From Tillus elongatus (taxonomy: Eukaryota > Arthropoda > Insecta > Coleoptera > Cleridae), in NCBI GenBank assembly GCA_964006375.1, contig OZ023270.1, positions 57,352,536 to 57,416,535 on the forward strand: 64,000 nucleotides of DNA, in the 5' to 3' direction. Below, piece after piece: positions 42,640 to 60,110 of this stretch. The position numbers and the translations under genes are program-made. Each line of letters begins with the position of its first letter. The stretch's first letter is position 1. The notes under the pieces were generated by a model. It did not search any database. It saw nothing but the letters and a program-made list of their open reading frames with translations, and was not told where the DNA came from.

Positions 42640-43910
42640 ATACCCATACAGCACAAGATATTCTTAGAATGTTCTCACAATGTGAGAACATTCTTTTTTC
42701 ACAATATTTGTTTCGGAATGTTCTAATAACATTGATGGAATTTCAAACTTTAATCTTGAATATTCTGAGTACATTCATTCAGTCACATCCTAAGAAAATT
42801 CTTCATCAATATAGTGAGAATATTTGAATAGATTATTATTCCGAATATTCGTTTAGAATGTGCTTGAGATGTCCTTATAATATTATATAACTTTAAAATT
42901 TAATGAAAAAGATAGATGATGATTGCGGTATACTGGTGAGAATTAAAATAGTAACTATTTTGCATGTATGATTCTGTTACCTGTCTATGGTAAAACATAT
43001 TGTATATTTAGGCAATCCCTTCTTTAGGCATAGAGCGCATGTCCATGCCGCCGGGAAGGGAAGATGGCAAATGGCAAGATGGCCTCTAGAAAATTAATGT
43101 CAAATAATGGTCTGTGATCAATGTTGTATAAGGTTTTATTCTAACATAATTAATTAAAAATAATAATGTGACGTAAACATTGTGTAATTGCAAACATAGA
43201 TCCAGAGTACAGAAGCAACTAAATCATGGTGTCAGGTTAACTAAAACCCAGTGAAGAAACAAGTTTTAAACAATCTCCTATAGGACACTGACGATGGGTT
43301 CGCCAATTATGCTTGAGACTGGATCATCTTACGAATTAGGTATTTTGTGAATTGTGTTATTTTCAATAATACCTAAGTAATGCAATATAAACCACTACCA
43401 CCGTTTTATGTGGATGGACTGGAAAAGTGCAAGAATACTGCAAATCTATAAAATTGTCTAAGCAACATCTCGGACTTTTTACTCATGTGGAAGAAGTTAA
43501 TGCTATGAGAAGTATCACTATAAAGTGAAGAAAATGTGGACCTGAACATATGGTGGGAAGATGAATGTACAATAAAACTAGCAATTTATCTTTGGGTGAT
43601 GAACAAAACGGCTTTTTTCTTTCCAAACACATATTTTATTCCTTATCCCGACACGTTTCAACCCTTTTTAACACGTCATCCTCAGAATCTAGAATTTACA
43701 AAAGGCTTGTCTGACAAGCTCCTAAGAATATTATAAATAACATTCTAGGAACCTTATTAGTATGACAGAATCTGTCCAATTCTGTTCATAGAATGTTCTA
43801 TGAATATATATTGTACCTTGTGAGAATGTTCTGGGGATATTTGAATATTCTTTCAAAACATTTCTGGTATATTCTCAGAATGTGTCTGTGCTGTCTGGGT
43901 AGGTATTTTT
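42640..43910. mobile_element. Non-autonomous TIR element with GAATGTTCT sub-terminal sites
   Basis: The left end (42642-42690: acccatacagcaca, then tattcttagaatgttctcac) and the right end (43855-43905: tattctcagaatgtg, tgtgctgtctgggt) are imperfect inverted repeats. Sub-terminal regions on both sides are full of gaatgttct/agaacattc-type sites. One is a perfect 28-base palindrome centred near 42682 (two arms of agaatgttctcaca type). The ~700-bp interior has no coding frame. Superfamily unknown. Confidence 0.6.
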
Positions 43911-44152
43911 TCAACCTAAACGCGTGCCATTTCTTTACTATACAATTTAGACCTTATAATAATTATTATGCTTATTCACTAAACCGTTTTTTTAAGTTGC
44001 TTCATCTGCAACAGCACATTATCCAAAAAGCCTGGATCATCCTAAATCATATTTAGCAATAATAATTGAAAATTCTTCCCTTTGATAATCTCGATCGTAC
44101 AGTTTTTGGTGTTATTCTATATGGTACGCATGGTCTTTGTATTGCTTTTGAA

Positions 44153-44391
44153 TTATGTTAATACTAGTGCGTTCAATACCATAGTTATTCTCTCAATTTC
44201 CCTGTTACTTATTTGATTTACTTTAAGTTCCATAAATGCTACGATTCCGGTTTCTTCAAATCTCTCCAATAAACTTGTAAAAGCCTCAGATTTTAGTTTT
44301 CTTTCAAGCTCCGGATATCGCGCCGCATATATTCTGTTTGCCAATAATGAATTTGTTTAGCAACCGCCCAATATAAAAATCATATGAATCA
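44153..44391 (-). pseudogene. DUF4817-type transposase N-terminal fragment
   Basis: Minus strand from ATG near 44391: MIHMIFILGGC, a stop, TNSLLANRIYAARYPELERK, then AFTSLLERFEETGIVAF and a helical tail to 44153. This is the N-terminal helix-turn-helix layout (tyrosine-rich first helix, AARYPE, RFEETG) of the insect Tc1/mariner group also seen at 23.5 kb. Catalytic domain absent. Confidence 0.65.
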
Positions 44392-44399
44392 TTTTTTGA

Positions 44400-45081
44400 G
44401 CACTGAAAACCGCTTTCAGCAAATAATAATTATATAAACCAGTTGTCAACTAATAATAACGACTGAGATAACGATTTGTAGTTTTGACAAGTTTATGTCA
44501 TGGCCTCCTAATACTAAATCTTTAATAATTCACGTGATACATTTTAATGCTATAAGAATACAGACAATGTGCTTTTACGCCTAATTTAAGGAAAAAGTAT
44601 TGGCCAGAGAGGTATTATGTATTGTATTTTTTGAAAGCTAGTAATGTTGCCTTTAACATGGAAATACAATATACAGGTTGTTCCATTTGATAAAAATGAG
44701 CCGGACGTGAATTTGCAAAACTCAACCACCCCGTATAAGAACGATTCATTTCAAACCAAATACAAGGATATGTGTTCAAGGATATGTTACTTTTTATGGT
44801 AAGTAGTAGCCAAAATATGGGTATTTCTTCAACTTTAATCGCTTGTCATTCCTTTACTACAGAGTTTAGACGTAATAAAGCTTATATCAAATTTATCGTA
44901 ATGACCACGACAATTCGTATAGATAACTATATATAGCGTGTTTTAATTGAAACTTGGAATTGGCATGTGTACCTACCTATCATTTCCCAATTTTTTTTTC
45001 AAAATTCCTTACCGTTTATTTACAATCGCTCACGCTATCTTGGTTGCACCACCCTGTATATATACATACACATACACACAC

Positions 45082-45083
<2 letters not shown>
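44400..45083. other. Transposon-edge-like sequence, no gene
   Basis: The block ttcaactttaatcgcttgtc and cctttacta at 44828-44860 is a diverged direct repeat of 43910-43940. Phrases such as acaggttgttccattt (44673) and ggttgcaccaccctgta (45043) look like ends of further DNA transposons, but no partner ends were found. Confidence 0.4.

Positions 45084-45144
<61 letters not shown>
45084..45144. repeat. (TA)n microsatellite, left of mariner-type element
   Basis: About 61 bp of TA; the element's terminal cagtgtgaaac follows directly. Confidence 0.95.
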
Positions 45145-47375
<2,231 letters not shown>

Positions 47376-48305
47376 TACTAAACACACCTTAATAATATTT
47401 AAGCTCATGACGCACGAATTGAAACCTAAAGCAAGAGTATAATAAATAGGTGAAATTCCCTTGTGTAATACTGTAGGCAATTAGCCAGATAAATTATTTA
47501 GTTTCTTTCCAATATTAATTAATTTGATCATGGCTTGCTTAAGTGATATATTGCTTCTTGTTCTTTAGTAATGTAGATCCTTTAAGAAGAAATATAGCAA
47601 AAAGGAAACACAATCAATCCCAACAGACTTTTTAACTCGTTTTAATTAAAAACGCGAATACAATAATTGCATGAAAAAGTGTTAGTCGACCGCTAAGTAC
47701 CTAATAAATATTAACGAGCAGAAGTCAACCAAGTGAGTCTGATTTACATTCTACCATTTAAGATTTTAACATGTTTAATAATATAGTGTGAATTGACAAT
47801 TTGCATGGATTTTCCATTACATGAATTTAACATTTACCCAATAGTTTTTCTTTTATAGAACATTATTACATGCATGAAAATACCTAAAAAACAAATATAG
47901 TGCAGAGAAAAAAAAATTCGGGACGCAGCAAGTGCGTTATACTAGTAAATTTTCATAATAATTGTACACTATTAGTAAGATATATTATTAAAACTATTTC
48001 TTTAAATTTAAATGGACCTTGGAGATTGGTTTTAGAGTCCCAGTTGGCGATTATTTGAAAAAATTCATATTTCATATGGAGCTAAAACCATAAAATATGG
48101 TCTTAGATATAATATGTAAGTACTGCAAGTGTATTTAAAAAAATTGTGTTACAAATTTCATTAAAGTTACAAAAGTTTTTGAGAAAAAAATTAATTACTT
48201 ACAAAGGGAATGCACCTGACAAATTATAAATATGGCAGGTATTTTTACTTATTAATTGCTTGGATGGTTTTGTTTTAGTCAACTTATTCAGTTTTCTTCA
48301 ATTAT
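47376..48305. other. AT-rich interval with one GACGCAGC terminus
   Basis: The family terminus gggacgcagcaagtgcgtta lies at 47923-47942 but the rest of the element does not follow. No gene is seen. Confidence 0.5.
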
Positions 48306-48908
48306 GTGTTATTTTCGGATGAGGCAACATTCCACAAAAACGGCAATGTGATTCGTCATAAATTTCGTTATTATGACACCGAAAATCCTCATTTTATAAG
48401 GCCAAATGATAGTCAGCACCGATGGTCACCAAATGTGTTGGATGGTATCCTAGAAACACGTGTACTTGGGTCGTACTTTTTTAAAGGGAATGTTAATGAA
48501 GAACGACATTTAGATTTTATAAGGGAAAAACTGTATGATTATGTTGAAAATCTACCATTGGACTTGATACGTAGAATGTGGTTGCAGCATGATGCATCCA
48601 CATACTACAGTCGTCAAGTAAGAGGAGATTTAGATCATGAGTTTCAACAACGATGGATATATAGAGGTGGTGTCATTCATTGGCCGGCCAGATACCCTGA
48701 TCTCAGGAACCTTGATTTTTTTACGGGGACATGTTAATCAAGTGTATACCGATGGACTCAAACGACAGTGGAAAACATGAAGATACGCATCAGAGATGCC
48801 TTTAAAACCATAGGGGAACAAATATTTCGTGATGTGGGAAGGTCATTCGCTGATAGAGTAAGAATCTGTCGTCAAAAAAATGGCCGTCGTATTGAGCATC
48901 TACTATAA
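48306..48908 (+). pseudogene. Tc1/mariner-superfamily transposase, catalytic half
   Basis: The frame starts abruptly with LFSDEATFHKNGNVIRHKFR (first catalytic Asp) and continues TENPHFIRPNDSQHRWSPNV, VLGSYFFKGNVNEERHLDFI and MWLQHDASTYYSRQVRGDLD (second Asp), then WPARYPDLRNLDFFTG (third Asp). About 40 residues separate the last two. A frameshift in the T-run at 48716-48721 shifts the C-terminus: TTVENMKIRIRDAFKTIGEQ, then RICRQKNGRRIEHLL and TAA at 48906-48908. The N-terminal domain is missing; TIRs not found. Related to, but clearly diverged from, the 45.7-kb copy. Confidence 0.8.
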
Positions 48909-49248
48909 ATTATGCGAATATTGTCACTTTTTCAATTATGTAGTTACTAATTATTGAAATAAATTGTTCTTGGCTCTTGTTCAGTGTTATTTAACCTATT
49001 GAATCGTTTTTGGAAAAGAAGGGTGAAAATCTCTATTGCATATAGCACTTGTTTTATGGCACACTATTCGTGTAAAATGTCTCCAGATACACTCCTAAGA
49101 TAAAAATTTGAATAGTTGAAAAATTATTAATTGAAAATAATTTTGGTTTGTGCCTCTGGAGAAATAATTTCCAACGCTGGTAAAATTATTTTTCTATGAA
49201 CGGTTTTCAAGTTATGGAACGATCCCGCACTGCTAACTCACCCTGTCT

Positions 49249-49337
49249 ATTAATACACACATATACACGCGCGCGCGCTCGCATACACCCACACACACAC
49301 ACGCGCGCGCTCTCTGACACACACACACACACACACA
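49249..49337. repeat. (CA)n/(CG)n microsatellite cluster
   Basis: Alternating purine-pyrimidine runs (acgcgcgcgcgctcg, acacacacacacgcgcgcgc, acacacacacacacacacac) lie directly against the 5' side of a mariner element, where its left TIR should be. Confidence 0.9.
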
Positions 49338-50535
49338 TGACTTTTTGAATTTTCCGCCTCTTCACGGGTAACACTGCTCCTGTCAGTTGACTCCTGTCAA
49401 ATTTTGAACAAGCTGCGTCATTTAGTTTATTTGAGATAGTCATTGAAAGCAGACAACCTCTTGAGTTATAACGAAAATGGAAAAACTGAATTTCCTGTGC
49501 TCATCAAACATTATTTCTTGCGGAAAAAAACCATCACTAAAACCAAGTCTAAGCTTGATAAATAATAAAATGGGGACTCTGCACCATCAATTTCCATGGT
49601 AAAAAAGTTGTTTACTGATTTTCGTTGCGACCGTACGAGCACAAATGACGCCGAACGTTCTGGAGGCCCATTTGAGGTCGCTACACCCGAAGCAATTGAA
49701 AAAATTCACGATATGGTGTTGGTCGATCGGAGATTAAAAGTGCGGGAGATTGTGGAAGCCATTGGCATATCACATGGCTCAGTGGTTTCGTTTTGCATGA
49801 TCACTTGCGTATGAGAAAGCTATCCGCAAGATGGGTGCCGCGTTTGCTCACAATCGACCACAAACGCAATCGTGTGACAATTTCGAATAAGCGTTTGGCG
49901 TTGTTCAACCGCAATAGGGACGAGTTTTTGCGCCGTTTCGTAACCGTGGACGAAACATGGATTCACCATAACACACCAGAGACCAAGCAGCAGTCAAAAC
50001 AGTGGATTTCGCCGTGCGAATCGGCGCCGAAGAAGGTGGGTTTGTCTGCCAATAAAGTCATTGCGACCATTTTTTTGAGATGCACGTGGTATAATCTACA
50101 TTGATTACCTTAAAAAGGGAAGAATAATCAATGGGGAATATTATACCAACTTATTTGACCAATTCAATGAGGATTTGAAGAAAAAAATGACCGCATTTAG
50201 CCAAGAAAAAAGTTCTTTGTACCAAGAAAATGCAAGGGTGCACACATCCACCCTATTCTCCGGATTTAGCCCCGAGTGACTATTTCTTGTTTCCAAATTT
50301 AAAGAAATGGCTCGGTGGAAAGAGATTTGACTCTAATGATGAAATCATCTCACAAACAAATACCTATTTTGAGAATCTCGACAAATCTCATTTTTTGGAA
50401 GGAATAAAAAAATTGGAGAAACGTTGGACGAAGTGTATAAAGCTCAAAGGAGACTATGTTGAGAAATAAAATGATTCTTTGTCAAAAACCTGTGTTTCAT
50501 TCAAAAAGTTACGTACTTATTGACCCGCCCTCGTA
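49338..50535 (+). mobile_element. mariner (irritans-like) element, left TIR replaced by microsatellite
   Basis: The 5' leader (attttccgcctcttcacggg, gtcagttgactcctgtcaaa) and coding remnant lead to a 3' end ttattgacccgccctcgta at 50517-50535. That is the inverse of the usual mariner start (cgagggcgggtcaataa). The matching left TIR is absent, with a CA/CG microsatellite in its place. Confidence 0.8.
49477..50469 (+). pseudogene. mariner DD34D transposase, frameshifted with internal deletion
   Basis: From ATG 49477 it reads MEKLNFLCSS..., with TAA stops near 49560, then MVKKLFTDFRCDRTSTNDAE RSGGPFEVATPEAIEKIHDM and KVREIVEAIGISHGSVVS. A frameshift near 49795 leads to RMRKLSARWVPRLLTIDHKR and FLRRFVTVDETWIHHNTPET KQQSKQW (first catalytic Asp). 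A further shift near 50080 follows, then YIDYLKKGRIINGEYY and YQENARVHT, where the second catalytic Asp reads Glu. About 20 residues are then deleted before HPPYSPDLAPSDYFLFPNLK KWLGGKRF (third Asp). It ends KRWTKCIKLKGDYVEK, TAA 50467-50469. Motif spelling matches the irritans group of mariners. Inactive. Confidence 0.9.
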
Positions 50536-50645
50536 TAATTTGAAAATCTCCGACAATTATTTCCAACTGCTAAATAAATGTTCTAAGAGTATGTGATTGG
50601 ACGGTGATATTTGACTTACTTCCCAAACAGAAAAAAAAATTGCTG

Positions 50646-50888
50646 AAATTTTGGATTTGGACAATATTAGCAGCTCTAATTTTTTCAAAAATTATTTGAT
50701 TAATTAATTTTACAATTTATTCATTAATTACATTAAATTTAGTATATATATTCAGAAAAATAAAAATTTATTTTATTAATCAATTAATTTCAATAATAAA
50801 TTTTAATCCTTTAATAAAAATATTCTTAATATTAAACTTTTTTTCTTTAGGAGGACTCCCCCCCTTCCTAGGATTTATTCCCAAGTGA
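50646..50888 (+). pseudogene. ND2: NUMT: nuclear copy of mitochondrial ND2 (internal fragment)
   Basis: Read with the invertebrate mitochondrial code, 81 consecutive codons are open: KFWIWTMLAALIFSKIIWLI, then NFTIYS, later NQLISMMNFNPLMKMF and FFSLGGLPPFLGFIPKW. The last block is the signature of NADH dehydrogenase subunit 2. Two TGA codons (50697-50699 and 50886-50888) fall where Trp is expected and ATA reads Met, so the nuclear code would truncate it. No frameshift is visible, suggesting a fairly recent transfer. It ends abruptly after IPKW; upstream of 50646 the match fades. It cannot be expressed in the nucleus as ND2. Confidence 0.88.
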
Positions 50889-51119
50889 CATCTTCCTTAG
50901 ATCCACATTGCAATGTTTATTAGCGAAAATTGTACACTATTACTGAATCTTTGCTCCGTCATTGTCATTTTTTTCTCAGTTCTTTGCTACATTTACTACC
51001 ATTCCCATTGGTATTTGGAAGGAATGCAAACATTTTTACTTGTTCAAGTTGTTGGTCGTTTAGTTTTATATCCATTTTCGCGGTCCTATCTTTACATATC
51101 TTGGTTTCACTATTAAATC

Positions 51120-51668
51120 TTTAGGTAAGTTTTCCTTAACACACATTCGTTGTCTGTTTCTCCTATAGCGATATATCACCTGCGTACCTTATGTAACGGA
51201 ACCGTTTTGAATTTATTTCAATTCGCGCTGTTGTTTTCTCCAGCCTATTTGTCTACATGTCTGGGGTGGTGTCCCAAAGACAACATTATCCCTCCTAGAT
51301 TCTATTTAGAAATGAGCTGTTCGCCTTATAGAAACTAAATATACCACAGTCAACCTGACTTCTTTTGAACAGAGAAGAAAAGTTGGAGATCTCTGCTTCT
51401 TCTATCGATATTACTACCGACATTGTTCTTGAGAAACCCCTTCGTTAGTACCTCTGCTTCTAGTGGGACCGCTCAAGTCGAAAACCACATGCTTTTAGTG
51501 GCAAATTACCCACTTGTCGAACGGTTCGTTACGAATCCTCGTTTTTCCTAGAGAATCTACGTTCTGGATGCCGTTCGGACAGACATATTTCCGAAGACAT
51601 ATAATCTTTACCCATTCAAAAAGCGAGCAGACGCCCACATTGAAGCACAACAATCAAGTTCATGATAT
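51120..51668 (+). pseudogene. CR1/jockey-like LINE, C-terminal RT tail
   Basis: One frame gives VWGGVPKTTLSLLDSI, a stop, K, a stop, AVRLIETKYTTVNLTSFEQR RKVGDLCFFYRYYYRHCS, the thumb/tail signature of jockey-superfamily LINEs (HxWGxxP, LDxIQKRA, RRxVGDLxxFYRYY). A shifted frame continues with a degraded PRTxxLWN-like end near 51560-51600. It is distinct in sequence from the LINE at 8.7 kb. Confidence 0.75.
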
Positions 51669-52884
51669 CTTCGAGACACATAGGCTTTGACGTTCATGAA
51701 TTATTTCATTAAAAAATACTGCAAAAATACCTAAATTATTAATAAAGCAAACCTGTAATTAAGCCAAAAATATTTTAAAATAAGCATAAGTGTATGGAAG
51801 ATAATTTGTCTAGAGGTACGTTTAGGGTTAAAAACGCAAAATAAAAAATTCTGGACGCAGCAAGTGCGTTATGGTAGTGAATTTTCATGAAAATGTTATT
51901 GCAAATATGTGTGTTTTCTTTTTAAGAAAGCAGGCATCAATTTTGGTTACCAGTATAGTAAAAACAATGTGCCATGTTTCATAAACATAACCTTACTGTG
52001 TGAAAATGTACAAAAATTTCCAAAAGTAAACTTAAAGTGTTCCCGGAAAAACTCGTTTCTTGGTCAACCTTATAGGTTAATAGCAAATTAAGCTATTCAA
52101 ATATGAAGCATTTGATCAAAATTCGCTACCGCAACGCACTTGCTGCATCCAGAATTTCTTTCCTTACAAACATGCATTATATTTCGATGGAAAATGCAAA
52201 AATGCAATAACATAAGGCGTGTTTGATTAAAAAAAAAAAGAAAATTTGTATCACCAACGACTTATGGGCCAGCCTGTGATTGTAGACATATTTTTTAAGA
52301 TGTAGCTCAAGACACCCTATAATTAATATATACAAATTTTTTTCATATCTTGTATAATAACGGATATATTGAGCTTTATTGATTTTTTACGAAAATTCGA
52401 CAAAAATTATATACCATTAAACGATAAACTCTATAGCTAAGACTACTGCCAAGCATCAGAGAAAGGGTCTATTTGAAATGAATTTTCTGGAAACATGTTA
52501 GTAAAATGAAGGTCAATGACGGTTGAAACTAAGGCTGCAGGGTTTGTAAAACATCCTTTTTGAGACATTTGATTTCCATAGCCCGTATTAGATTCAAGTT
52601 CTTTGCCTAAATGTTGCCGATTTTGAGGTTTAAATCGCAACTTTGACGTTCTGTGGTAAACCCCAATTTATGTTTCTTTAAATGCCTATAACTTTTTTGT
52701 CTTTTGACCTACAGAGCTAAATTTTGGTATGTGGCTTACCTATAAGGATGTAAACCCGCGTTTCCCTTACTTTGTTAATTCTGGAGATATATATTTTTTT
52801 TGAAAGAAAACACAAAATTTTCCGGAAAAACCTAGGCCGAATTTCCGGCTAACGAACTTAACCAAGCCATTTGCAAAAGGAAGG

Positions 52885-53290
52885 TGTTACGTTTGACTTC
52901 GAAGGACCGTAAATAAATTATGTTTGTTAATTTAAAGTTGTTATGAATGACTTTATCGACTGTTGCGTTGATTGGGTTAATTAATTTGTAACACCGTTGT
53001 TAAGGGTAGGCGACTTATTAATTGATACGCCGAAGTACACTATATACACTTATATTAACTGTACACAATATACATCTATCTCAACTGAGATATTTAATGC
53101 AACATCTTTAAGTTACGAGCTTAAGAACTAGAAGTAAATTGTTAAATGTGAATACAGAAAGAATGAATGTTATTGAATGAATACTATTAAGTGAATACTG
53201 TTGAGTGAATACTATTCTGATGCAACAGAATGAGCTTATATGCTTGGGGGTGGTAGCTTACAGCGTTGCCACGTTGAGCAATACAGAACA
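52885..53290 (+). mobile_element. Solo LTR (406 bp) with 5-bp target duplication
   Basis: It starts TGTTACGTTTGAC and ends CAATACAGAACA, and is flanked by GAAGG at 52880-52884 and 53291-53295. Removing it plus one GAAGG restores the module sequence aaaaggaaggtattcacc exactly as in other copies. No internal retroviral coding. A TATA-like tatatacac lies at about 53041. LTR family not identified. Confidence 0.82.
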
Positions 53291-53344
53291 GAAGGTATTC
53301 ACCAAATTTAATCAAATCGGCCCATTATTTTTTGAGTTATCGGT

Positions 53345-53347
<3 letters not shown>

Positions 53348-53428
<81 letters not shown>
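53348..53428. repeat. (TA)n microsatellite
   Basis: About 81 bp of TA in the standard position between left and right modules of the GACGCAGC family. Confidence 0.95.
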
Positions 53429-53431
<3 letters not shown>

Positions 53432-53570
53432 ATATAAAAATTGAAACTGACCCCGGATATGTGTTCTGGGGAGCCTAATTAGCGCTCATTCGAAGAAATT
53501 TTTTCAAAATTCAAGTCAGGATCTCCTCATTAGTGAATTTTTTAAAGAAAATTCACTAAAAAGGATTTAA

Positions 53571-54520
53571 TTTTATTTCGTAACGTTTGATGACTCTAAA
53601 ATTGACGTTTTGCAATTAAAAATAGCGAAACTGCAGGCTTGAACATAGAGACTGATTGTTGATGACAGCGAGCAATTTTTCAAATGCTGCTATAATAATG
53701 GCATTTCTGCTAGATTAAATGATCTATAAAATCTTAAGTGACCCAGTACTGTATGTTTATTATTATATATCTAAACTAGGTCGCTAAAACAAAATGACGC
53801 GTATTATTTGGATTATGTAATAAACTAAACTGTCTAACTAACAATTAAGTTAATATGTTGATTAATACAAAGAACGGGAATATACATCTTTTGATATTAA
53901 CATAATTTATCCTTTGATCCCTTCTTATGTTCTACGTATGTAGAAAATACAAATTCTAAATTATAGGAATTATGTACTTGTCATTTCCTTACTATTGTAA
54001 GGACTGTTTTATGAAACGTAATATCAAAGGAAGCTAGAATCTAGGAAGTATCTTATGACTATAATGATTAGAAAATATGATGGTTTACTGCCTTCAAGGA
54101 TCTAAATTTTGTTCACATATGTAAGTAACGGACTTTTTATTAAAAAGTGTATTGTAAATTGTCCTGGTTTAGTTGTTACGTGCAATTCACATTTTAATGC
54201 CAATCTTAAAACGCAAACATATTATCTAAGACGGTACCAATGATATAAAGTAGTCTCATTAATTTCCATATACAAATGAAATATTACGATAGTGACGAAC
54301 GAACAATAAAAAATACTAGTTGTATTCGATCTTGTCGGATGCAGAATATCTAGTTGACTCGTAAAGCAATGTCACTACAAGCAAATAAAAAATAAAGAGA
54401 AAATAAACAAAGATTAACATATGTTTTTTTTTGGATAAATGACTGCCATATTAAAATTAGTGAATTGGACAAATATCTTCAAGTCAGGTTATCTAAGAGT
54501 TTTTAGTATGCAACAATAAC
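53571..54520. other. No gene recognised
   Basis: AT-rich sequence with no long open frame and no repeat that I can match elsewhere in the window. Confidence 0.5.
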
Positions 54521-54523
54521 GAA

Positions 54524-58141
<3,618 letters not shown>

Positions 58142-58830
58142 ATCGAAAAGAATGTGCTGAAGAAATGGTTACAAAAATCCGATATTTTTTTAAAGAAATT
58201 TTGCTAAAAAGTAGTCTTTTTACACAAAACTTGTTTTGCACGAAAATTAAAAAATATATACATACGAGTATATACCTTTAAGGCTAGACAAAGAACCTTT
58301 GTTAAAACTTGCCAGTTTTGACGATATAAATCGTCACTAACATTTTCAGAAGAAAAACTATAAAATTTTAAAGTAATTTTTCTCGTACTTCTTGACCTTT
58401 TTGAGCAAAAAAAACCAGTCTGTCAATATTTTGGTCTTGCCCGTGTATCTGATCACCAGTGGCACCCAATTTTTTTAATTTAAATACAACTTTTTTTCCT
58501 TTCAACTTAGGAATCCAGATTTTGGTACGTAATATGTATTTTACAATCTAAAGCAGAAAATTTGGTTGCTATAACTGTGCTATATACGAAGATACAAAAA
58601 TTTGTGTTCATTCAAAAGTTGCGAAAAGTTTGTCGGTATGTTGCTAAACTGCGTCTTATACCAAAGTGTGGTTTTGTTGCATAATGTATATTATCAACTT
58701 CCAGATTGCGTTGTACATCTAATTTAGTTACACTAAAGCAGGATGACCGTAAATGTACGATGTCACAAGTGAATTATGTGGATACGCTACTGTAATTGTA
58801 TTCTCCCGTAACTTTGTATGTAGTTCAATA
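58142..58830. repeat. Fragment of GACGCAGC-family body plus unassigned sequence
   Basis: 58310-58630 matches the family body (cttcttgacctttttgagc, caccagtggcacccaa, ttcaacttaggaa). 58640-58830 is unassigned. Confidence 0.55.
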
Positions 58831-58837
58831 AAAATCT

Positions 58838-59455
<618 letters not shown>

Positions 59456-59609
59456 TAAACAATAATTAAACGTTAACTATCATAATTCGTAAGATATATT
59501 TATAATAGCGCAAGTTAATATAAAAATTGAGGTTAAGTAGTGGATTTTATCACTTTTATTCCTTATTAAATTTTGTTAACATGAGAATATTTTACCCGGA
59601 AGATGTTAG

Positions 59610-59962
59610 AACCTCGGTGGTTCAGGAGTACGAACGTCTGCCTCTGAACCGAAGGGTACTGGGTTCAATGCCAGGGTTCTCTTTCACTTTTTAGTACATA
59701 CTGTACAATTAACATCAACCGAGGTTGTGGCATTGTATTTGACCAAGTTGAATTTCTGCACGTTCTGCCCTTCGGACGGGGCGTAAAGCCGTCGGTCCCG
59801 TGTCCATGCGATGTTGGGCACGTTAAAGATCCCTAACTTCCTTACAGAAATGCAAGGGTTAGGCAACATTTCCAGGAGAGTGGGGTAAAACTGCTCCCTG
59901 GCGTCGGTGATTGGCCATAGTCGCTGAAATAGGCCGACGTTAAGGAAACAAAAGACACATAA
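59610..59962 (+). mobile_element. tRNA-derived SINE, copy 4
   Basis: A-box-like tggttcaggag at 59619-59629 and degraded B box gggttcaatgcc near 59662 (CG of the usual ttcgatcc lost). The body is highly similar to copy 3. Flanking ccggaagat occurs at 59596-59604 and 59963-59971, a likely 9-bp target duplication. The B-box change probably weakens Pol III transcription. Confidence 0.88.
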
Positions 59963-59989
59963 CCGGAAGATTTCATTTTTCAAATAAAA

Positions 59990-60110
59990 AAGTTTTGATG
60001 CAGCAAGTGTATATGGTAGTGACTCATGAAGATTGAGTTAGTGTGTCAATAAAAGTTAAAAAAATTCCAGAGGCAGCAACTGCATTATGGTAGTGAAATT
60101 TCATAGGATT
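59990..60110. repeat. Two isolated GACGCAGC-family termini
   Basis: gatgcagcaagtgtatatgg at 60000 and gaggcagcaactgcattatg at 60070 lie in the same orientation, 70 bp apart, without family body. These are probably remnants of two overlapping insertions. Confidence 0.55.

Larger units (their letters stand above)
51840..53570 (+). mobile_element. GACGCAGC-family element, best reference copy, split by solo LTR
   Basis: The start ggacgcagcaagtgcgttat is at 51853-51872. The inner ~320-bp unit has an inverted terminus at 52125-52150. It is followed by the tcgatggaaaatgcaaaaat block, caccaacgacttatgggcc (52252), the ggtctatttgaaatgaattt block (52466), the taaatgcctataac block (52680) and the left module in reverse (52790-52880 and 53296-53346). 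Then come (TA)n 53348-53428, right module (gaccccggatatgtgttctg) and a terminal hairpin ttagtgaattttttaaag / aaaattcacta at 53530-53560. Without the 411-bp LTR and its duplication the element is about 1.3 kb. No protein is encoded. Confidence 0.75.

Noticed and set aside
42660..42700. Heat-shock-factor binding site of a host gene
   Set aside because: The GAATGTTCT palindromes lie inside transposon TIRs on both ends and there is no adjacent gene. Kept only as an alternative in the findings.
49207..49443. 78-codon minus-strand frame
   Set aside because: Mostly translation of the CA/CG microsatellite and the mariner leader.
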